In this document: positions 25,490-34,753 of the stretch, in pieces
Position numbering within the stretch: the first letter of the stretch is position 1
Layout: the number at the start of each line of letters is the position of its first letter
DNA from: Corynebacterium hylobatis
Lineage (GTDB): Bacteria; Actinomycetota; Actinomycetes; Mycobacteriales; Mycobacteriaceae
Reading direction: 5' to 3'
Assembly: GCF_003955685.1 (NCBI RefSeq)
Contig: NZ_RXHJ01000007.1
Coordinates: forward strand, 62,001-126,000
Length of the DNA: 64,000 bases
The notes under the pieces: model-generated
Told to the model about the DNA's origin: nothing
The model's input: the letters and a program-made list of their open reading frames with translations, nothing else
Database searches by the model: none
Program-made: the position numbers and the translations under genes

Positions 25490-25804
25490 CTACTGGTTCG
25501 GCTGGTTGGGGTACTGCTGCTGACCGGGCTGGCCCGGCTTGCCGGTCGGACCCGGCTGCTGCTGGGGCTGCTGCGGCTGGTTCTGCGGCTGATCCCAGTA
25601 ACCCTGCGGCGGGGCGATCTGGCCCGGCTCCGGCTGCGGGGCGGCCTGGGGCTGATCGTCGTTGCTCATCTCCTTGACCTCCGATTTGAAGATGCGCATC
25701 GACCGGCCGAGGGAGCGGGCCGCATCCGGGAGCTTCTTCGCGCCGAACAGCAGGATCAGGACGACGACGATGATGATGAGCTCGGTGGGACCGATGTTGG
25801 GCAT
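25490..25804 (-). CDS. tatA: Sec-independent protein translocase protein TatA
   Basis: 104 aa. One N-terminal membrane helix ([14 protein letters not shown]), the [14 protein letters not shown] hinge, and an amphipathic helix ([13 protein letters not shown]) are diagnostic of TatA. The C-terminal half is a glutamine/proline-rich, probably disordered tail ([20 protein letters not shown]). TatA forms the translocation pore together with TatC. It lies between pafC and tatC on the same strand, the same order as in mycobacteria. Confidence 0.95.
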   Translation of the reverse strand: MPNIGPTELIIIVVVLILLFGAKKLPDAARSLGRSMRIFKSEVKEMSNDDQPQAAPQPEPGQIAPPQGYWDQPQNQPQQPQQQPGPTGKPGQPGQQQYPNQPNQ

Positions 25805-25871
25805 GGGGGCCTTTCGGTGGAACTGGAAGGATCAGGATTACGTTAACACTTCTGCCCCACACTGCAAGGAA

Positions 25872-26834
25872 TCAATGGTATGCGGCCAGAGCCGAGGCCG
25901 TCGAGTCCCGCATTTCCGCCACCAGCTCCGGTGGGCCGGTGACCTTCAGCCGGTCGGACTGACCCAGCGCGAAACGTACCAGCCACTCCTTTGAACCGAC
26001 CGGCATCCGTGCGCTCACCCAGCCGTCCTCGGCCACCTCCCCGAGGGTGACCGGGAAATAATCGGCCAGCCACGTGTGCTCGGGGTGGATGAGCAGCTCG
26101 GCCTGCTCGGTGATCAACCGGTATCCGAAAGGGTCATCCGAGTCGAAGGGCAGGGACTCCAGGTGGGGTGTGGAGCCATCGTCAAGGATCCGGACCTGAT
26201 TCATGCGGTCGGCACGGAAGTTCTTGTGCCGGCCGGAGCTCTCCTCCCAGGCGGTGAGGTAGGTTTCCCCGCCGGTGACGAAGATCCGCGCCGGGTCGAC
26301 CACCCGGGTACTCGTGCGGTCCGAGGAGTGCGACCGGTAGGTGAAGCGCACTCTGCGGCCGGCCTCCATCGCCTCCCGGAGGATCTCCTGGGAGGTGTGC
26401 TCCGCCGGGTCGTCGGCGGCAAAGGAGTCGTAGATGGCCACGGTCTCCTCCCCCAGAATCCCGCGCAGCTTCGCCGCCGCCGAGATCACCGCCTCCCGGT
26501 CGGTCAGCCCCGGCATCGCCTCCAACGACTCAAGGGTCAGCAGCAGGACACCGGCTTCCGTGGGTGTCAGACGCAGGGGTCGGTCCATGCCCTGGGAGTT
26601 GGTGATCTGCACCTGCTTGTAGGTGGCGGTCAGATCCACCAGCTCCTCCGGCCAGGGGCCGACCCCGCAGCAGGCCAGGCGGGTCAGCTCGTCGATGAGC
26701 CGGGCCGGGTCCCGGCCCAGGTCGCGGGCAGCCTCGAGCACGGTGCGCTCCGGATACGCCTGGAAATACGGGATGAGGTTGAGCGCCCGGACCAGGGTGT
26801 CCAGTTTCGCGGGGGAATCCACGGGTCGGGACAT
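25872..26834 (-). CDS. pafC: WYL-domain transcriptional regulator PafC
   Basis: 320 aa from the ATG at 26834, one base after the pafB stop (TGAGATG). N-terminal helix-turn-helix (about residues 1-80, including LVRALNLIPYFQAYPERTVL), then a WYL domain (RVRFTYRSHSSDRTSTRVVD, TYLTAWEESSGRHKNFRADR) and a C-terminal WCX extension. PafB and PafC act as a heterodimeric activator of the LexA-independent DNA-damage response in mycobacteria. The open frame extends to 27047 but lies inside pafB. Coupled with pafA and pafB. Confidence 0.92.
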   Translation of the reverse strand: MSRPVDSPAKLDTLVRALNLIPYFQAYPERTVLEAARDLGRDPARLIDELTRLACCGVGPWPEELVDLTATYKQVQITNSQGMDRPLRLTPTEAGVLLLTLESLEAMPGLTDREAVISAAAKLRGILGEETVAIYDSFAADDPAEHTSQEILREAMEAGRRVRFTYRSHSSDRTSTRVVDPARIFVTGGETYLTAWEESSGRHKNFRADRMNQVRILDDGSTPHLESLPFDSDDPFGYRLITEQAELLIHPEHTWLADYFPVTLGEVAEDGWVSARMPVGSKEWLVRFALGQSDRLKVTGPPELVAEMRDSTASALAAYH

Positions 26835-26835
26835 C

Positions 26836-27789
26836 TCAGCGGGCCACCTCCTCAAGCAGGGCGATGACTTCGGCGCGCACGTCCGCAGGCTCGTGCACGA
26901 TGACGGCCGGGGCGAAGCCGGCGGCGGTGCGCGCCAGCCAGTCCCGGTCGACGTCGACAAGCTCGACCAGGCCGTCGGTGCGGCGGGTGCCCGCCTCGGC
27001 GAGCTCGAGGGCGGTGCCCTCGGGGATGGTGAGGACGGCGTCGACACGCACGCGCCCGGCGCGCAGGGAGTCCTCGACGATTCTCTGCAGATCCGCCGGG
27101 GGCTCGGTGTGGGTGGCCGGGGTACGTGAGGCCTTCACGTTCCGGATGCGCCGGAGGCGGAAAACCCGTGGCTGGTCGCGGTCGATGTCGTGGCCGGCGA
27201 GGTAGAGCCTGTCGTGCAGGGTCACCAGGCCCCACGGATCCATGACCCGTCGCACCGGGTCGGCGGTGGGGGTGGCCACGTAGTCAAAGGACATGCGCAA
27301 CCCCTGCCGGATGATGGTGAGCAGGTCCTTGAGCAGTGTCGGGGGCAGACGGTGCAGATCGTTGACGGTGGTGAACACCGGCGCCTGGGAGAGGTCGCGA
27401 CGCACACCTGCGGCCGCGAGCTTGGTCCAGCCGGAGCGGGCGAAGGCGCCGAGTTCGCTGCTGCGCCCCATCTCCCCGGCCAGGCCGAGCACGGCCGCCT
27501 CCTCGGCGGTGAAGTTCACCTCGGGGAGGTCGTACTGGTCGGAGAGCAGCCGGTAGGTGGTCACCCCGTCCGTACCGGTGGCCGATTCCAGCGGCACCCC
27601 GGCGCGCGCCAGGGTGTCGATGTCGCGGCGCAGCTTGGTCAGGAAGGCCTCCCGGCTCAGGTCCTGGTAGCCGTCGACGTGGTCGCGGATCCAGGCCGGG
27701 GTGAGCATGCGGCCGCCGTTGCGGTCGGCGTCGAGAAGCGCGAAGGCGAGGTTGGTCAGGCGTGTGACCGCCTCCATCTGTTTGACCAT
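26836..27789 (-). CDS. pafB: WYL-domain transcriptional regulator PafB
   Basis: 317 aa. N-terminal winged helix (about residues 1-85: VTRLTNLAFALLDADRNGGR, then FLTKLRRDIDTLARAGVPLE) and a WYL domain (LRMSFDYVATPTADPVRRVM, LYLAGHDIDRDQPRVFRLRR). Its ATG immediately follows the pafA stop codon (TAGATG), so translation is probably coupled. Despite the name, PafB/PafC work in DNA-damage gene activation and are not required for pupylation. Confidence 0.93.
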   Translation of the reverse strand: MVKQMEAVTRLTNLAFALLDADRNGGRMLTPAWIRDHVDGYQDLSREAFLTKLRRDIDTLARAGVPLESATGTDGVTTYRLLSDQYDLPEVNFTAEEAAVLGLAGEMGRSSELGAFARSGWTKLAAAGVRRDLSQAPVFTTVNDLHRLPPTLLKDLLTIIRQGLRMSFDYVATPTADPVRRVMDPWGLVTLHDRLYLAGHDIDRDQPRVFRLRRIRNVKASRTPATHTEPPADLQRIVEDSLRAGRVRVDAVLTIPEGTALELAEAGTRRTDGLVELVDVDRDWLARTAAGFAPAVIVHEPADVRAEVIALLEEVAR

Positions 27790-29226
27790 CTAGACCCTCC
27801 CGTAGACACCGGCGTTGTCCTCAAGATAGGCCAGGAGGCCGTCGATGCGCTCGTCAACCGCGGCGAAGGGGTCTGAGAGTTCCACCACACGCGGTTCCGG
27901 CCCGTTGACCTTCAGGTTGACCCAGTCGACGGTCACGGGTGCGCCGAGGGCTTCGGCGCAGGTGATGAACTCCCCGCGCAGCCGCGCTCGGGTGGTCTGT
28001 GGCGGCGTGTTGACGGCCGCGGCAATCGCCGCGTCATCGGTCCACCGCTTCACCAGTCCCCTGCCCTCCAGCATGGGGAACAGGCCACGGTCAGGCCGGA
28101 TGTCGTGGTAGGCGAGGTCGACCTGGGCGAGTTTGGGATGCGTCCAGTCCTCACCGAGGCGTTCCCGGTAGCGGTTGAGCAGGTTGAGTTTGATCACCCA
28201 GTCGATCTCGCGGTCCACCTGCGAGAAGTCCTGGGTGCGGATCGCCTCGAGCTGGCGGGTCCACAGGTCCACCACCTTCCGCAGCTCGGCGGTGGGGGTG
28301 CCCTCGTCGGGGCGCTCATCCAGCCAGGCGGTGGCGGCGGCCAGGGTGGCCTCCTGGACCTGCAGGGCGGTGACGGTGCCGCCGGACTTGAGGTCCAGCT
28401 GCGTGGCGCCGGTGAGGTCGCGGGCGATGTCGCGGATGTGGCCGATGGGGTTGTCCATCTCGAAGTCCGGCAGGGCCACGCCGGCCTCGATCATCTCGAG
28501 TACCAGCAGGGTGGAGCCGATCTTGAGGGCGAAGGTCGTCTCGGACATGTTGGAGTCACCGACGATGACGTGCATGCGGCGGAAACGCTCCGCGTCCCCG
28601 TGGGGCTCATCGCGGGTGTTGATGATGGGCCGGGCCCGGGTGGTGGCCGAGGAGATGCCCTCCCAGACCTGGTCGGCGCGCTGGGAGAGGAGGAAACCGG
28701 CCGGGAAGCCGCCGCCGGCACGCCCCACCATGCCCGCCCCGCAGATCAGCTGGCGGGTGATCATGAAGGGCAGGAGCTGCTTGCCCAGGCTGCGCAGGGG
28801 CAGCCGGCGGCCGACGAGGTAGTTCTCGTGGCAGCCGTAGGAGTTACCCACCGAGTCGACGTTGTTCTTGAACAGGTAGACCCGCCCGTCGATGCCGTCT
28901 GCGGCCAGTGCGGCCTCCGCCTGCACCGCCAGGTCGTTGACCACCCGGTCCCCGGCCTGCTCGTGGTTGAGCAGCTGGGTGAGGCTGTCGCACTCGGCGG
29001 TGGCGATCTCCGGGTGGGAGCCGACATCCAGGTAGAGGCGGGAGCCGTTGGGGGTGAAGATGTTCGAGCTGGCGTGCCGGGAGACGACCGGCCGGAACAG
29101 GTAGCGGGCGATCTCGTCGGGGCTCAGAGTGCGGCCACCGTCGCCGGTGACCGCGGTGATGCCGTATTCGGTCTCCACGCCGACGATGCGGCGGGCGAAC
29201 ACGGGTGACTCAGTGGGGCTGCTCAT
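27790..29226 (-). CDS. pafA: Pup--protein ligase PafA
   Basis: 478-aa carboxylate-amine ligase of the glutamine-synthetase fold. It uses ATP to link the C-terminal Glu of Pup to lysines of target proteins. Typical segments are RRIVGVETEYGIT (with the metal-binding ETE), LYLDVGSHPEIATAECDSL, YLFKNNVDSVGNSYGCHENY, and INTRDEPHGDAERFRRMHVI-VGDSNMSE. The long insertion of Dop near residue 40 is absent, which separates it from the paralogue at 29438-31000. It follows pup by 6 bp. Confidence 0.96.
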   Translation of the reverse strand: MSSPTESPVFARRIVGVETEYGITAVTGDGGRTLSPDEIARYLFRPVVSRHASSNIFTPNGSRLYLDVGSHPEIATAECDSLTQLLNHEQAGDRVVNDLAVQAEAALAADGIDGRVYLFKNNVDSVGNSYGCHENYLVGRRLPLRSLGKQLLPFMITRQLICGAGMVGRAGGGFPAGFLLSQRADQVWEGISSATTRARPIINTRDEPHGDAERFRRMHVIVGDSNMSETTFALKIGSTLLVLEMIEAGVALPDFEMDNPIGHIRDIARDLTGATQLDLKSGGTVTALQVQEATLAAATAWLDERPDEGTPTAELRKVVDLWTRQLEAIRTQDFSQVDREIDWVIKLNLLNRYRERLGEDWTHPKLAQVDLAYHDIRPDRGLFPMLEGRGLVKRWTDDAAIAAAVNTPPQTTRARLRGEFITCAEALGAPVTVDWVNLKVNGPEPRVVELSDPFAAVDERIDGLLAYLEDNAGVYGRV

Positions 29227-29232
29227 GGGGGC

Positions 29233-29424
29233 CTACTGCCCGCCCTTCTGCACGTAGGAACGGACGAACTCCTCGGCGTTGGTCTCGAGCAGGCCGTCGA
29301 TCTCATCGAGCAGGTCGTCGGTGCCGGTGGTGTTGAGCTGGGCCTGGCCGGCCTGGAAGGCGTCGTCGCCCGAGCCGTCCTTGTCGTCGCCGCCTGAGCT
29401 GATCTGGGTCTGGGGTCCGGTCAT
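29233..29424 (-). CDS. pup: Prokaryotic ubiquitin-like protein Pup
   Basis: 63 aa from the ATG at 29424, preceded by AAGAAGGAG. Mostly disordered N-terminus (TGPQTQISSGGDDKDGSGDD), a C-terminal helical region (DDLLDEIDGLLETNAEEFVR) and the hallmark ending YVQKGGQ. The terminal Gln means it must be deamidated to Glu by Dop before ligation. The frame continues upstream into dop, so the ATG, ribosome-binding site and family length decide the start. It lies between dop and pafA. Confidence 0.97.
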   Translation of the reverse strand: MTGPQTQISSGGDDKDGSGDDAFQAGQAQLNTTGTDDLLDEIDGLLETNAEEFVRSYVQKGGQ

Positions 29425-29437
29425 GGTGGTCTCCTTC

Positions 29438-31000
29438 TTAGTGCTGGTGGGGTTTGTTGATGTGGGTCTTGTTGTGGTGGGTGATGTAGTGGTCGGGGGT
29501 GAAACCGATCTCCGCCAGTCCGGCCAGCAGCTCATCGGTGTTCTCGGCTGAGTTGATGATCTCCCCGACGTGCTCCCGGGTGAGTTTGTCCACCTCGCCG
29601 GTCTGCAGGCGGGCGGTGCCCTCGCTGTACTTGAGGATCATCGTCTGCCAGCTGGCCGCGATGATGTCCTCGCCGAAGCGGGCGGAGACCGCACCGCGGA
29701 ACCAGGCGCGGGAATCGGCCGGCGGGGTGTTCGCCGCCTGTTCGATCTCCTCGTCGGTGGCCAGGGTGAGCATCCGGCCCTTGCGCACCAGCGCGTGGTA
29801 CAGCGATTTCGCGGGGTCGATGTCGGAGTACTGCAGGTCGATGAGCTTGAGCTTGGGGTCCGCGATATCCACCCCACGGTCGACGTAGGCCTTGATCAGG
29901 GCAGCCTTCGCCGTCCAGTCGAGCAGGTGGGAGGTCTTCATCGGGTCCTCGGCCAGCAGGTCCATGACCTCCGCCCACAGGGCGATGACCCGCTCGTCGA
30001 CCTCGTCGACCGGGCGCACCCGGGAGTGGTAGAGCCGCAGGATCTCCAGGGCGGTGAGCTCGCGGCCGTCGACAAGCTTGAGGCGGTGGCGCAGGCTGAG
30101 GTCGTGGGAGACGTTCTTGATCTCGGCGACCGGATCATCCAGGCGCAGGTCGGTGAAGTCCACACCGTCCTCGATGGCGTCGATGACCAGTTTGGTCATG
30201 CCGAGTTTGAGGAAGGTCGCCGTCTGCGACATGTTCGCGTCGCCGACGATGGTGTGCAGGCGGCGGAAGTGCACGGCGTTGGCGTGCGGCTCGTCGCGGG
30301 TGTTGACGATGCCGCGGTTGAGGGTGGTCTCCAGGGAGATCTCCTGGTGGAAGTAGTCCGCCCGCTGGGAGATCTGGAACCCGTCGCGCTCCCCTGCCTC
30401 ACCGATACCGATGCGGCCCGCACCGATGATGATGTTGCGGGTGACGAAGAACGGGATGATCGCCTGGGTGAGCACCTCGAAGTCCGTCTGGCGCGAATAC
30501 TGGTAGTTCTCGTGCGCCCCGTAGGAGGCCCCCTTGCCGTCGACGTTGTTCTTGTAGAACTTCAGCGGCGGGCACGGCTCGTGGTGTTTGAGGATGGACA
30601 CCCCCTCCTCGTAGAGGGCGGCGACATCGGCGGCGGCCTTGAGCAGGATGAGGTCCCCGGCGGCGTCGTAGACCATCGCGTCGTAGGCGTTGGACACCTC
30701 CGGGGAGGAGTACTCCGGGTGGGCGTGGTCGACGTAGAACCGGGCCCCGTTGGCGGTGACCACATTCGCGATGCCCACCGCATCCGGCTCCACGACCGGC
30801 ACGGTGTGGTAGCGGCGCAGGTCAAAGCCGCGGGTGTCCTTCAGCGGCGACTCCTCCTCATAATCCCAGCGCGACCGCGCCCCGGTGTTCATCGCCGCGT
30901 AGGCGACCACCGCGTGGGTGGAGGTGACGATGGGGCTGAGCTCCGGGTTTCCCGGGGTGGAGATGCCGTACTCGGTTTCGGTACCCATGAATCTGGACAT
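29438..31000 (-). CDS. dop: Pup deamidase/depupylase Dop
   Basis: 520 aa from the ATG at 31000 (MSRFMGTETEYGIS, aligning with the start of mycobacterial Dop). It deamidates the C-terminal Gln of Pup and removes Pup from tagged proteins. It has the Dop-specific early region (TRGFDLRRY after RWDYEEESPL), ARFYVDHAHPEYSSPEVSNA, FYKNNVDGKGASYGAHENYQ and RGIVNTRDEPHANAVHFRRL. Stop lies 13 bp before pup. An open extension to 31072 has no support. Confidence 0.95.
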   Translation of the reverse strand: MSRFMGTETEYGISTPGNPELSPIVTSTHAVVAYAAMNTGARSRWDYEEESPLKDTRGFDLRRYHTVPVVEPDAVGIANVVTANGARFYVDHAHPEYSSPEVSNAYDAMVYDAAGDLILLKAAADVAALYEEGVSILKHHEPCPPLKFYKNNVDGKGASYGAHENYQYSRQTDFEVLTQAIIPFFVTRNIIIGAGRIGIGEAGERDGFQISQRADYFHQEISLETTLNRGIVNTRDEPHANAVHFRRLHTIVGDANMSQTATFLKLGMTKLVIDAIEDGVDFTDLRLDDPVAEIKNVSHDLSLRHRLKLVDGRELTALEILRLYHSRVRPVDEVDERVIALWAEVMDLLAEDPMKTSHLLDWTAKAALIKAYVDRGVDIADPKLKLIDLQYSDIDPAKSLYHALVRKGRMLTLATDEEIEQAANTPPADSRAWFRGAVSARFGEDIIAASWQTMILKYSEGTARLQTGEVDKLTREHVGEIINSAENTDELLAGLAEIGFTPDHYITHHNKTHINKPHQH

Positions 31001-31011
31001 GTTGATCAACC

Positions 31012-32520
31012 CTAACCAATCACTCGTGCCTGGATGACGCGCTTGCCGTGACGGCCCGCGATCCGCGACCACTCGTCCGGGTTCGCGGTGTTCGGCAGAT
31101 CCTCGCTCTCGTTCTGCTCGGCGGCCACCGCCTGGTGGATGTGCTCGACCGTCACACCCGCCTCGCTGACCTTCGCCAGGTGGTCCTTGATGGCCAGCTT
31201 CTTCGCCCGGTCGACGATGTTGGCGATCATCGCCCCGGAGACGAAGTCCGAGTAGTCGAGGACCTCGATCTCCCCGTCGACGAGAGTGAGCTCGACATAG
31301 GGCCGCGGCTCAAAAAGCTTCTCGACGCCCGCCTCGATCAGCTCGCCCACCGGCACGGCGTGCGGCACGTTCCCGGTGAGGTAGCGGGTGAAGATGTCGC
31401 GGGCCCCGTCGCGGGTGGGGCGCTGCACCCGGATCTTGACGTCGAGCCGCCCCGGGCGCAGCAGCGCCGGGTCGATGAGCTCCTCCCGGTTGGTCGCACC
31501 GATGATGATGACGTTGGCGAGGTTCTCCACGCCGTCGAGCTCGGTGAGCAGCTGCGGGACGATGGTGGTCTCCATGTCGGAGGACACCCCCGACCCGCGG
31601 GTGCGGAAGATCGACTCCATCTCGTCGAAGAAGATGATGACGGGACGGCCGTCCTCCGCCAGTTCCCGGGCGCGCTCGAAGATCAGCCGGATGCGGCGTT
31701 CGGTCTCGCCGACGTACTTGTTCAGCAGCTCCGGGCCCTTGACGTTGAGGAAGTAGCTGGCGGAGCCGTCGCCCACGCGCGCGGACAACGAGTTGGCCAC
31801 CGCCTTGGCGATCAGCGTCTTACCGCAGCCGGGCGGGCCGTAGAGCAGCACGCCCTTCGGCGGGCTGAGCTGATAGTCACGGTAGAGCTGCGGATGGGAG
31901 AAGGGCAGTTCAACCGCGTCGCGGATCTGGTCGATCTGCTCGTCCAGGCCACCGATGTCGGCGTAGGTGACGTCCGGGACCTCCTCCAGCGAGAGCTGCG
32001 CGACCTCCGTCTTGGGGATGCGCTCCAGCGCGACGCCTGCCTTCGTGTCCACCAGCAGGGTGTCCCCGGCGCGCGCGGTGCCGCGCAGCGGCTCGGCCAG
32101 GCGTACCAGCTGTTCCTCACCGGTGGAGTTGGCCACCAGGGCGCGGTTGCCGGTGATGCGTTCGGTGAGCATCCCCAACTCGCCGGTCTCCGGGAAGCCG
32201 CAGGTCTCCACGACGATGGAGCCGTCGCCCAGGCGCACCAGCGTGCCCGGGAGGAGTTCAGCGCGATCGATGTGCGGCGAGATCTTCAGGCGCATGCGGC
32301 GGCCGGAGGTGTACACCTCCGCGTCATGGCTGCCCTCGCTGTCCCCGAGGTAGACGCCGTAGGTGGAGGCTGGCTCCGCGAGGGCGTCGACCTGGGCGGA
32401 GAGGTCCTTGAGCCGGTCCCGGGACGCTTTGAGCAGCTGGGACAGCTTGGCGTTGCGGCTGCTCAACGTCTGGACCTCACGCTGCAGGCGAGCAGGATCG
32501 GTGATCTGGGAGCTTTCCAT
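31012..32520 (-). CDS. arc: AAA ATPase ARC (proteasome-associated ATPase Mpa homologue)
   Basis: 502 aa. N-terminal coiled coil (about residues 5-50), two OB folds (about 55-190), then the AAA module with Walker [15 protein letters not shown] (about 230) and Walker [12 protein letters not shown], and an arginine-finger region near [13 protein letters not shown]. It unfolds pupylated proteins. The mycobacterial Mpa ends in a GQYL motif that docks on the 20S core. This protein ends [10 protein letters not shown] and lacks it. It matches corynebacteria, which have the pupylation genes without a proteasome. It precedes dop by 11 bp. Confidence 0.94.
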   Translation of the reverse strand: MESSQITDPARLQREVQTLSSRNAKLSQLLKASRDRLKDLSAQVDALAEPASTYGVYLGDSEGSHDAEVYTSGRRMRLKISPHIDRAELLPGTLVRLGDGSIVVETCGFPETGELGMLTERITGNRALVANSTGEEQLVRLAEPLRGTARAGDTLLVDTKAGVALERIPKTEVAQLSLEEVPDVTYADIGGLDEQIDQIRDAVELPFSHPQLYRDYQLSPPKGVLLYGPPGCGKTLIAKAVANSLSARVGDGSASYFLNVKGPELLNKYVGETERRIRLIFERARELAEDGRPVIIFFDEMESIFRTRGSGVSSDMETTIVPQLLTELDGVENLANVIIIGATNREELIDPALLRPGRLDVKIRVQRPTRDGARDIFTRYLTGNVPHAVPVGELIEAGVEKLFEPRPYVELTLVDGEIEVLDYSDFVSGAMIANIVDRAKKLAIKDHLAKVSEAGVTVEHIHQAVAAEQNESEDLPNTANPDEWSRIAGRHGKRVIQARVIG

Positions 32521-32595
32521 ACCTCAACTGTAACCCCCGCCACCTGAGGGCCTGCTCATCCCCGGGCCATTCCCAGGGAGACCCCTGGCGGGACG

Positions 32596-33432
32596 CTATT
32601 TGCGGGCGCGGCGCTGCGGGCGCGGCGGGGTGACCCCGTCGGCGAGTCGCCGGGCCCAGACCAGGAAGGCGGTGTGCGCGTTCATCCGGTGCTCCGGGCG
32701 GGTGGCCAGACCCTCCACCTTCCACTCGCGCACGAGCGATTCCCAGGCCTTCGGCTCCGTGAAGCACTGCTGGGCGCGGATACCCTCCATCACCTTCATC
32801 AGCTGCGGAACGGTGGCCACGTACGTCATGAACACCCCGCCCGGGATGAGCACCTCACGCACCACGTCCAGGCACTCCCAGGGCTCGAGCATGTCCAGGA
32901 TGACCCGGTCCACCGGACCGCCGAGATCCTCGACGCCCACCTGCGTGAGATCGCCCAGGCGCGGATCCCAGGTGGCGGGACGGCCGCCGAAGAATTCGTC
33001 GACGTTGGACTCCGCGAATTCGAGGTGGTCCTCCCGGATCTCATAGGAGATGAGCCTGCCCTCGTGCCCGATGGCGCGCAGCAGCGCCATGGACAGGGCA
33101 CCGGAACCGGCGCCCGCCTCCAGTACCCGCGCGCCGGGGAAGATGTCGCCCTCGATGAGGATCTGGGCGGAGTCCTTCGGGTAGATCACGGCCGCGCCGC
33201 GCGGCATGGACAGCACGTGGTCGACCATGAGGTGGCGGAACAGCAGGTACTCCCCCGCCATGGAGGAGCGGATGACCGTGCCCTCCTCCATGCCGATGAT
33301 GTCATCGTGGAGGATCTCACCCTTGTGGGTGTGAAACTTCTCCCCGGGGCTCAGGACGATGGTGAAGTGCCTGCGTTTGGCGTCGGTGAGCTGGACGCGG
33401 TCGCCGGGCTGGAAGGGGCCGGAATTGGCCAA
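32596..33432 (-). CDS. trmI: tRNA (adenine(58)-N1)-methyltransferase TrmI
   Basis: 278 aa from a TTG at 33432, chosen because AAGGAG lies 6 nt upstream; a TTG at 33459 would overlap the aminopeptidase stop. N-terminal beta domain (FQPGDRVQLTDAKRRHFTIV), then the SAM-binding Rossmann fold with GARVLEAGAGSGALSMALLR and ISYEIREDHLEFA. VDRVILDMLEPWE contains the DxxxP-type catalytic segment of m1A58 methyltransferases. In mycobacteria TrmI is also next to the arc/mpa locus. Acts on the T-loop of tRNA. Confidence 0.94.
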   Translation of the reverse strand: MANSGPFQPGDRVQLTDAKRRHFTIVLSPGEKFHTHKGEILHDDIIGMEEGTVIRSSMAGEYLLFRHLMVDHVLSMPRGAAVIYPKDSAQILIEGDIFPGARVLEAGAGSGALSMALLRAIGHEGRLISYEIREDHLEFAESNVDEFFGGRPATWDPRLGDLTQVGVEDLGGPVDRVILDMLEPWECLDVVREVLIPGGVFMTYVATVPQLMKVMEGIRAQQCFTEPKAWESLVREWKVEGLATRPEHRMNAHTAFLVWARRLADGVTPPRPQRRARK

Positions 33433-33455
33433 TGGAGACTCCTTGAGGGGGTGGA

Positions 33456-34718
33456 TCAACGATTGATCAAGTATGCCTCAAGCGCGTCGACGAACCACAG
33501 CTGGTCCGAGACCCCGGCCAGCTCGCGGGCGGAGTGCATGGACAGCAGCGGCACGCCGACGTCGACGGTGGCGATACCCAGGCGGGTGGCGGTGATCGGG
33601 CCGATCGTCGAGCCGCAGGGCACGGAGTTGTTGCCGACGAAGGACTGCGAGGGCACCCCGGCGGCCCGGCAGGCGCGCTGCCACTGGGCGACGGTCTCCG
33701 CATTGGAAGCGTAGCGCTGGTTGGCGTTGATCTTGACCACCGGGCCGCCGTTGATCAGCGGGTGGTGGCCGGGGTCGTGCTTGCCGGCGTGGTTGGGATG
33801 CACCGAGTGGGCGGCATCGGCCGATACGCAGCTGGAGCGGGCGTACATACGCCGCAGGCCCTCCTCATCCGCCCCCAGGGCCAGGCCGGTGCGGGTGAGC
33901 ACATCCGCCAGGATGGGGCCGGCCGCACCGGTGGTGCTGGCGGAGCCGACCTCCTCGTGGTCGAAGGCGGCCAGCACCAGGACGTCCGCGCCGGTGTCGC
34001 CGGATTCGATCGCGCGCAGCAACGCCAGCAGCGAGGCGTGCACGGAGCTGAGGTTGTCCATCCGGCCGGCGGCAATGAGCTCGCCGTCCGCGCCGAAGAC
34101 CTGTCCCGGCTGGGTGTCGGCGGTGATCAGGTCGAAGCCGTCGATGTCGTTCTTGTCCACCCCCACCGTGGACGCCACCACATCCAGCACCGAGGAGGCA
34201 CCCTCCCCCGCCAGGCCGAGCACCGGCTGCATGTGCAGCTGTCTGTCCAGGGTCAGTTCCTTGGAGCGGTCAAGGTGGACAGCCAGGTGCGGGATCCGGG
34301 CGATGGGGCCGGTGTTGACCAGCCGCACGGAGCCGTCACCGAGGACGACCCGGCCGGCGAAGGTGAGCTCCCGGTCCAGCCAGGAGGCCAGGATCGGCCC
34401 ACCATAGACCTCCACGCCCGCCTGCGCCCAGCCGCAGGTCGAGGACTCCGGCACGGGCTTGAGGGTGAAACCCGGGGAATCGGTGTGGGAGCCGAGGATC
34501 CGGAAACCGGAATCCGGGGAGGCATCCTCCGGCACCCACCACGCCATCACCGCCCCACCGCGGACCATGACGTGGCCGCCCGGGGCGGCGTCCCACGGGG
34601 AGGTCTCCTGCTGGGGGGTGAAACCGGCGTCGACAAGCCGGTCGGCGACCACGCGTGCCGCATGGTAGGAGCTGGGTGAGGCCGCGATGAAGTCGAGGAA
34701 GTCACGAGTCTGATTCAT
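33456..34718 (-). CDS. M18 family (aspartyl) aminopeptidase
   Basis: 420 aa, the usual length of the family. Metal-binding motifs are visible: GSHTDSPGFTLK (His and Asp), VLAAFDHEEVGSAS (Glu-Glu) and a C-terminal PLLSMHSARELAG (His). Family members are tetrahedral dodecamers that release N-terminal acidic or neutral residues. It is a cytoplasmic enzyme without a signal sequence. Upstream of trmI with a 23-bp gap from the chosen start, so co-transcription is possible; divergent from the RecB-like gene. Confidence 0.92.
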   Translation of the reverse strand: MNQTRDFLDFIAASPSSYHAARVVADRLVDAGFTPQQETSPWDAAPGGHVMVRGGAVMAWWVPEDASPDSGFRILGSHTDSPGFTLKPVPESSTCGWAQAGVEVYGGPILASWLDRELTFAGRVVLGDGSVRLVNTGPIARIPHLAVHLDRSKELTLDRQLHMQPVLGLAGEGASSVLDVVASTVGVDKNDIDGFDLITADTQPGQVFGADGELIAAGRMDNLSSVHASLLALLRAIESGDTGADVLVLAAFDHEEVGSASTTGAAGPILADVLTRTGLALGADEEGLRRMYARSSCVSADAAHSVHPNHAGKHDPGHHPLINGGPVVKINANQRYASNAETVAQWQRACRAAGVPSQSFVGNNSVPCGSTIGPITATRLGIATVDVGVPLLSMHSARELAGVSDQLWFVDALEAYLINR

Positions 34719-34753
34719 GTCTCCAGCTTGCCATGGATAAAGTGAGGGCCATT

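Noticed and set aside
29570-31015. A 481-codon open frame opposite dop
   Set aside because: Shadow of the conserved dop gene; its translation has no recognisable motif.
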